The translations under genes and the position numbers were made by a program. Source: Natronomonas sp. (GTDB taxonomy: Archaea; Halobacteriota; Halobacteria; Halobacteriales; Haloarculaceae). Taken from it: a stretch of DNA of 6,216 nucleotides. Of the stretch, positions 4,683 through 6,216 are shown piece after piece. Every line of letters starts with the position of its first letter. The first letter of the stretch is position 1. Under the pieces are notes generated by a model that saw only the letters and a program-made list of their open reading frames with translations, had not been told where the DNA came from and made no database searches. The stretch is from the NCBI GenBank assembly GCA_007135435.1, contig SLIW01000248.1, positions 1-6,216 on the forward strand, in the 5' to 3' direction.

Positions 4683-6216
4683 ATGAGTGACGGGGGAGAC
4701 GATGGGTCCGGGTCGGACTCTGGAGAGGCGCCCCACCGCTCTTCGACCACCGACGGGCGGGCGGTGACCCACGACGACCAGTTCCGCGCGCTCGTCGACG
4801 CCGTCGAGGAGTACGCCATCTTCCGCCTCGATCCCGATGGGACGGTCGCCAGCTGGAACCCCGGCGCCGAGCGCCTCAAGGGCTACACCAAGGAGGAGAT
4901 TCTCGGCGAGCACCTCTCGACGTTCTACACCGAGGAGGCCTGCGCGGCGGGCGTCCCGGAGGCGAACCTCGCCGCGGCCACCGAGGGAGGATCGGTCGAG
5001 GACGAGGGATGGCGCGTCCGCGACGACGGCTCCCGCTTCTGGGCGAACGTGACGATCACGGCGATCCGGGGGCCGGACGGCGAGCTGGAGGGGTTCGCGA
5101 AGGTCACCCGCGACATGACCGACCGGCGACGGGCCGCGGAGGAACGACAGCTGCACCTCTCGGTCGGCCGATCGGTCGCGGAGGCGACCTCGCTCGAAGA
5201 GGGACTGCAGGCCGCCGTCGAGGACGTGTGCGCGTATACCGAGTGGGTCGTGGGCCAGGCGTGGATCCCGACCGACGACGGTGTGGTCGAGCGACTACCC
5301 GTCTCGCACGTCCAGGAGCCGGTGTTCGAGCAGTTCGAGCGGGCGTCCCACGAGTACACGTTCGGCCCGGGCGAGGGGATCCCCGGCCGTGTCCTCGGCT
5401 CCGGCGAGCCGGTGTGGTTCCCGGACGTGACCGAGGTCCCGGAACGCGTCTACCCGAGGACCGCCCTCGCGGCCGACGCCGGCCTGCAGGCCGGGCTGGG
5501 CGTTCCGGTGATCGCGGACGGCGAGGTCGCCGTCGTCCTGGAGTTCTACATGGCCGAACGCCGCGACGAGGACGAGCACCTGGTCGACCTCGTCGCATCC
5601 GTGGCGGCCGACCTCGGGACCCTGGTCACCCGCAAGCAGGTCCAGGACGAGCTGAACCGTGAGCGCGAGCTCCTCGCGGAGGTGATGGACGCCGCGCCGG
5701 TCGGCATCTCCGTCCTGACCGCCGAGGGGGAGATCGAGCGGATGAACGCCCGTGCACGGGAGCTCCACGGCGGCCCCGAGCGTGAAGGGTCACCGCGTAC
5801 CCCCGAGACCCGGGAGTTCTTCGACGAGGATGGCGACCCCGTCCCCCACGACGAGCGGCCGTTCGCCCGCGTGGTCGAGACCGAGGCCCCGGTCCACGAC
5901 TGGCTCGGCCAGATCGAACTCCCGGACGGGCACCGGAAGTGGCTCTCGGTGGACGCGGCGCCGATCGTGGACGATGACGGGGTCCTCGATTGCGTCGTGA
6001 TCGTCGAGGAGGACATCACGGAACTGCGCGAGCAGTACCGGGCGATCACCGAGGCGATCAACGACGTGATCGTGACCATCGACACGACGAGCGTCATCCG
6101 ATCGATCAATCCCGCCGTCCAGAACGTGTTCGGATACACCCGCGACGAACTCATCGGCGAGTCGTTGACGACGCTCATGCCGGCGGGGTACCCCGAGGAG
6201 CATCACGCCGCGGTCG
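4683..6216 (+). CDS. multidomain PAS-GAF-PAS-PAS sensor protein, probable histidine kinase, 3' partial
   Basis: The frame is open from ATG 4683 to the window end (511 codons), with an in-frame TAA at 4668-4670, so the start is at or after 4683. A Gly/Ser/Asp-rich tail (1-30) precedes PAS1 (about 33-149: SWNPGAERLKGYTKEEILGE, GWRVRDDGSRFWANV, C-cap FAKVTRDMTDRR). A GAF domain follows (about 160-318: FGPGEGIPGRVLGSGEPVWF, GLGVPVIADGEVAVVLEFY). PAS2 is at about 325-450 (EVMDAAPVGISVLTAEGEIE, ending VIVEEDITELRE) and PAS3 begins at about 451 (NPAVQNVFGYTRDELIGESL) and is cut by the window. There is no membrane segment, so it senses an internal signal. No LOV cysteine motif or bilin-binding GAF motif is seen, so a light role is unsupported. 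Haloarchaeal proteins of this architecture usually end in HisKA/HATPase domains, but some end in an HTH output; the output lies beyond the window. It is divergent from the hydrolases. A downstream GTG start (codon 28) is possible but less likely. Confidence 0.9.
   Translation, partial: MSDGGDDGSGSDSGEAPHRSSTTDGRAVTHDDQFRALVDAVEEYAIFRLDPDGTVASWNPGAERLKGYTKEEILGEHLSTFYTEEACAAGVPEANLAAATEGGSVEDEGWRVRDDGSRFWANVTITAIRGPDGELEGFAKVTRDMTDRRRAAEERQLHLSVGRSVAEATSLEEGLQAAVEDVCAYTEWVVGQAWIPTDDGVVERLPVSHVQEPVFEQFERASHEYTFGPGEGIPGRVLGSGEPVWFPDVTEVPERVYPRTALAADAGLQAGLGVPVIADGEVAVVLEFYMAERRDEDEHLVDLVASVAADLGTLVTRKQVQDELNRERELLAEVMDAAPVGISVLTAEGEIERMNARARELHGGPEREGSPRTPETREFFDEDGDPVPHDERPFARVVETEAPVHDWLGQIELPDGHRKWLSVDAAPIVDDDGVLDCVVIVEEDITELREQYRAITEAINDVIVTIDTTSVIRSINPAVQNVFGYTRDELIGESLTTLMPAGYPEEHHAAV

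Noticed and set aside
4620..5156. 178-codon minus-strand open frame and similar frames over 4837-6206
   Set aside because: All are antisense or out-of-frame shadows of the PAS/GAF sensor, whose own frame is open to the window end and encodes recognisable domains.
4683..6216. Photoreceptor role for the sensor
   Set aside because: No LOV-type cysteine motif in the PAS domains and no bilin-binding cysteine motif in the GAF domain were seen, so a light-sensing call is not supported.

Overview
The window reads as chromosomal DNA of a haloarchaeon (class Halobacteria). This rests on very high GC content, a strong G/C bias at third codon positions, and acidic Asp/Glu-rich proteins with little Lys. 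The families present (S9 peptidase, SnoaL-like protein, alpha/beta hydrolases, a PAS/GAF sensor) are also common in haloarchaea. I cannot name a genus from the sequence alone.

Layout: (1) positions 1-1319, plus strand, hold the 3' part of an S9-family serine peptidase whose 5' end lies outside the window. (2) Positions 1320-1828 are non-coding as far as I can tell, with two short dyads and an AT-richer stretch before the next gene. (3) Positions 1829-2260, plus strand, hold a complete 143-residue SnoaL-like (NTF2-fold) protein. (4) Positions 2261-2621 form a convergent intergenic region. (5) Positions 2622-3413 and 3502-4329, both minus strand, are two paralogous alpha/beta hydrolases in tandem. 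They align without gaps over 263 residues at a repeat period of exactly 880 bp. (6) Positions 4330-4682 form a divergent promoter region with an array of degenerate ~27-bp direct repeats. (7) From 4683 to the end of the window, plus strand, runs a large multidomain sensor (PAS-GAF-PAS-PAS...) with no stop codon in the window. Its output domain, most likely a histidine kinase, is not visible.

How the genes work together: the two hydrolases are probably co-transcribed from the divergent region they share with the sensor. That region carries the repeat array, so a regulatory link between sensor and hydrolases is plausible but inferred. The SnoaL-like protein converges on the hydrolases and may act in the same small-molecule or detoxification pathway; nothing in the sequence proves it. 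The S9 peptidase appears to be an independent peptide-degrading enzyme. I see no mobile element, CRISPR array, RNA gene or defence system. The most notable signals are the hydrolase duplication with divergence focused on the lid region, the ~27-bp repeat array, and an inverted repeat covering the start region of the sensor gene.
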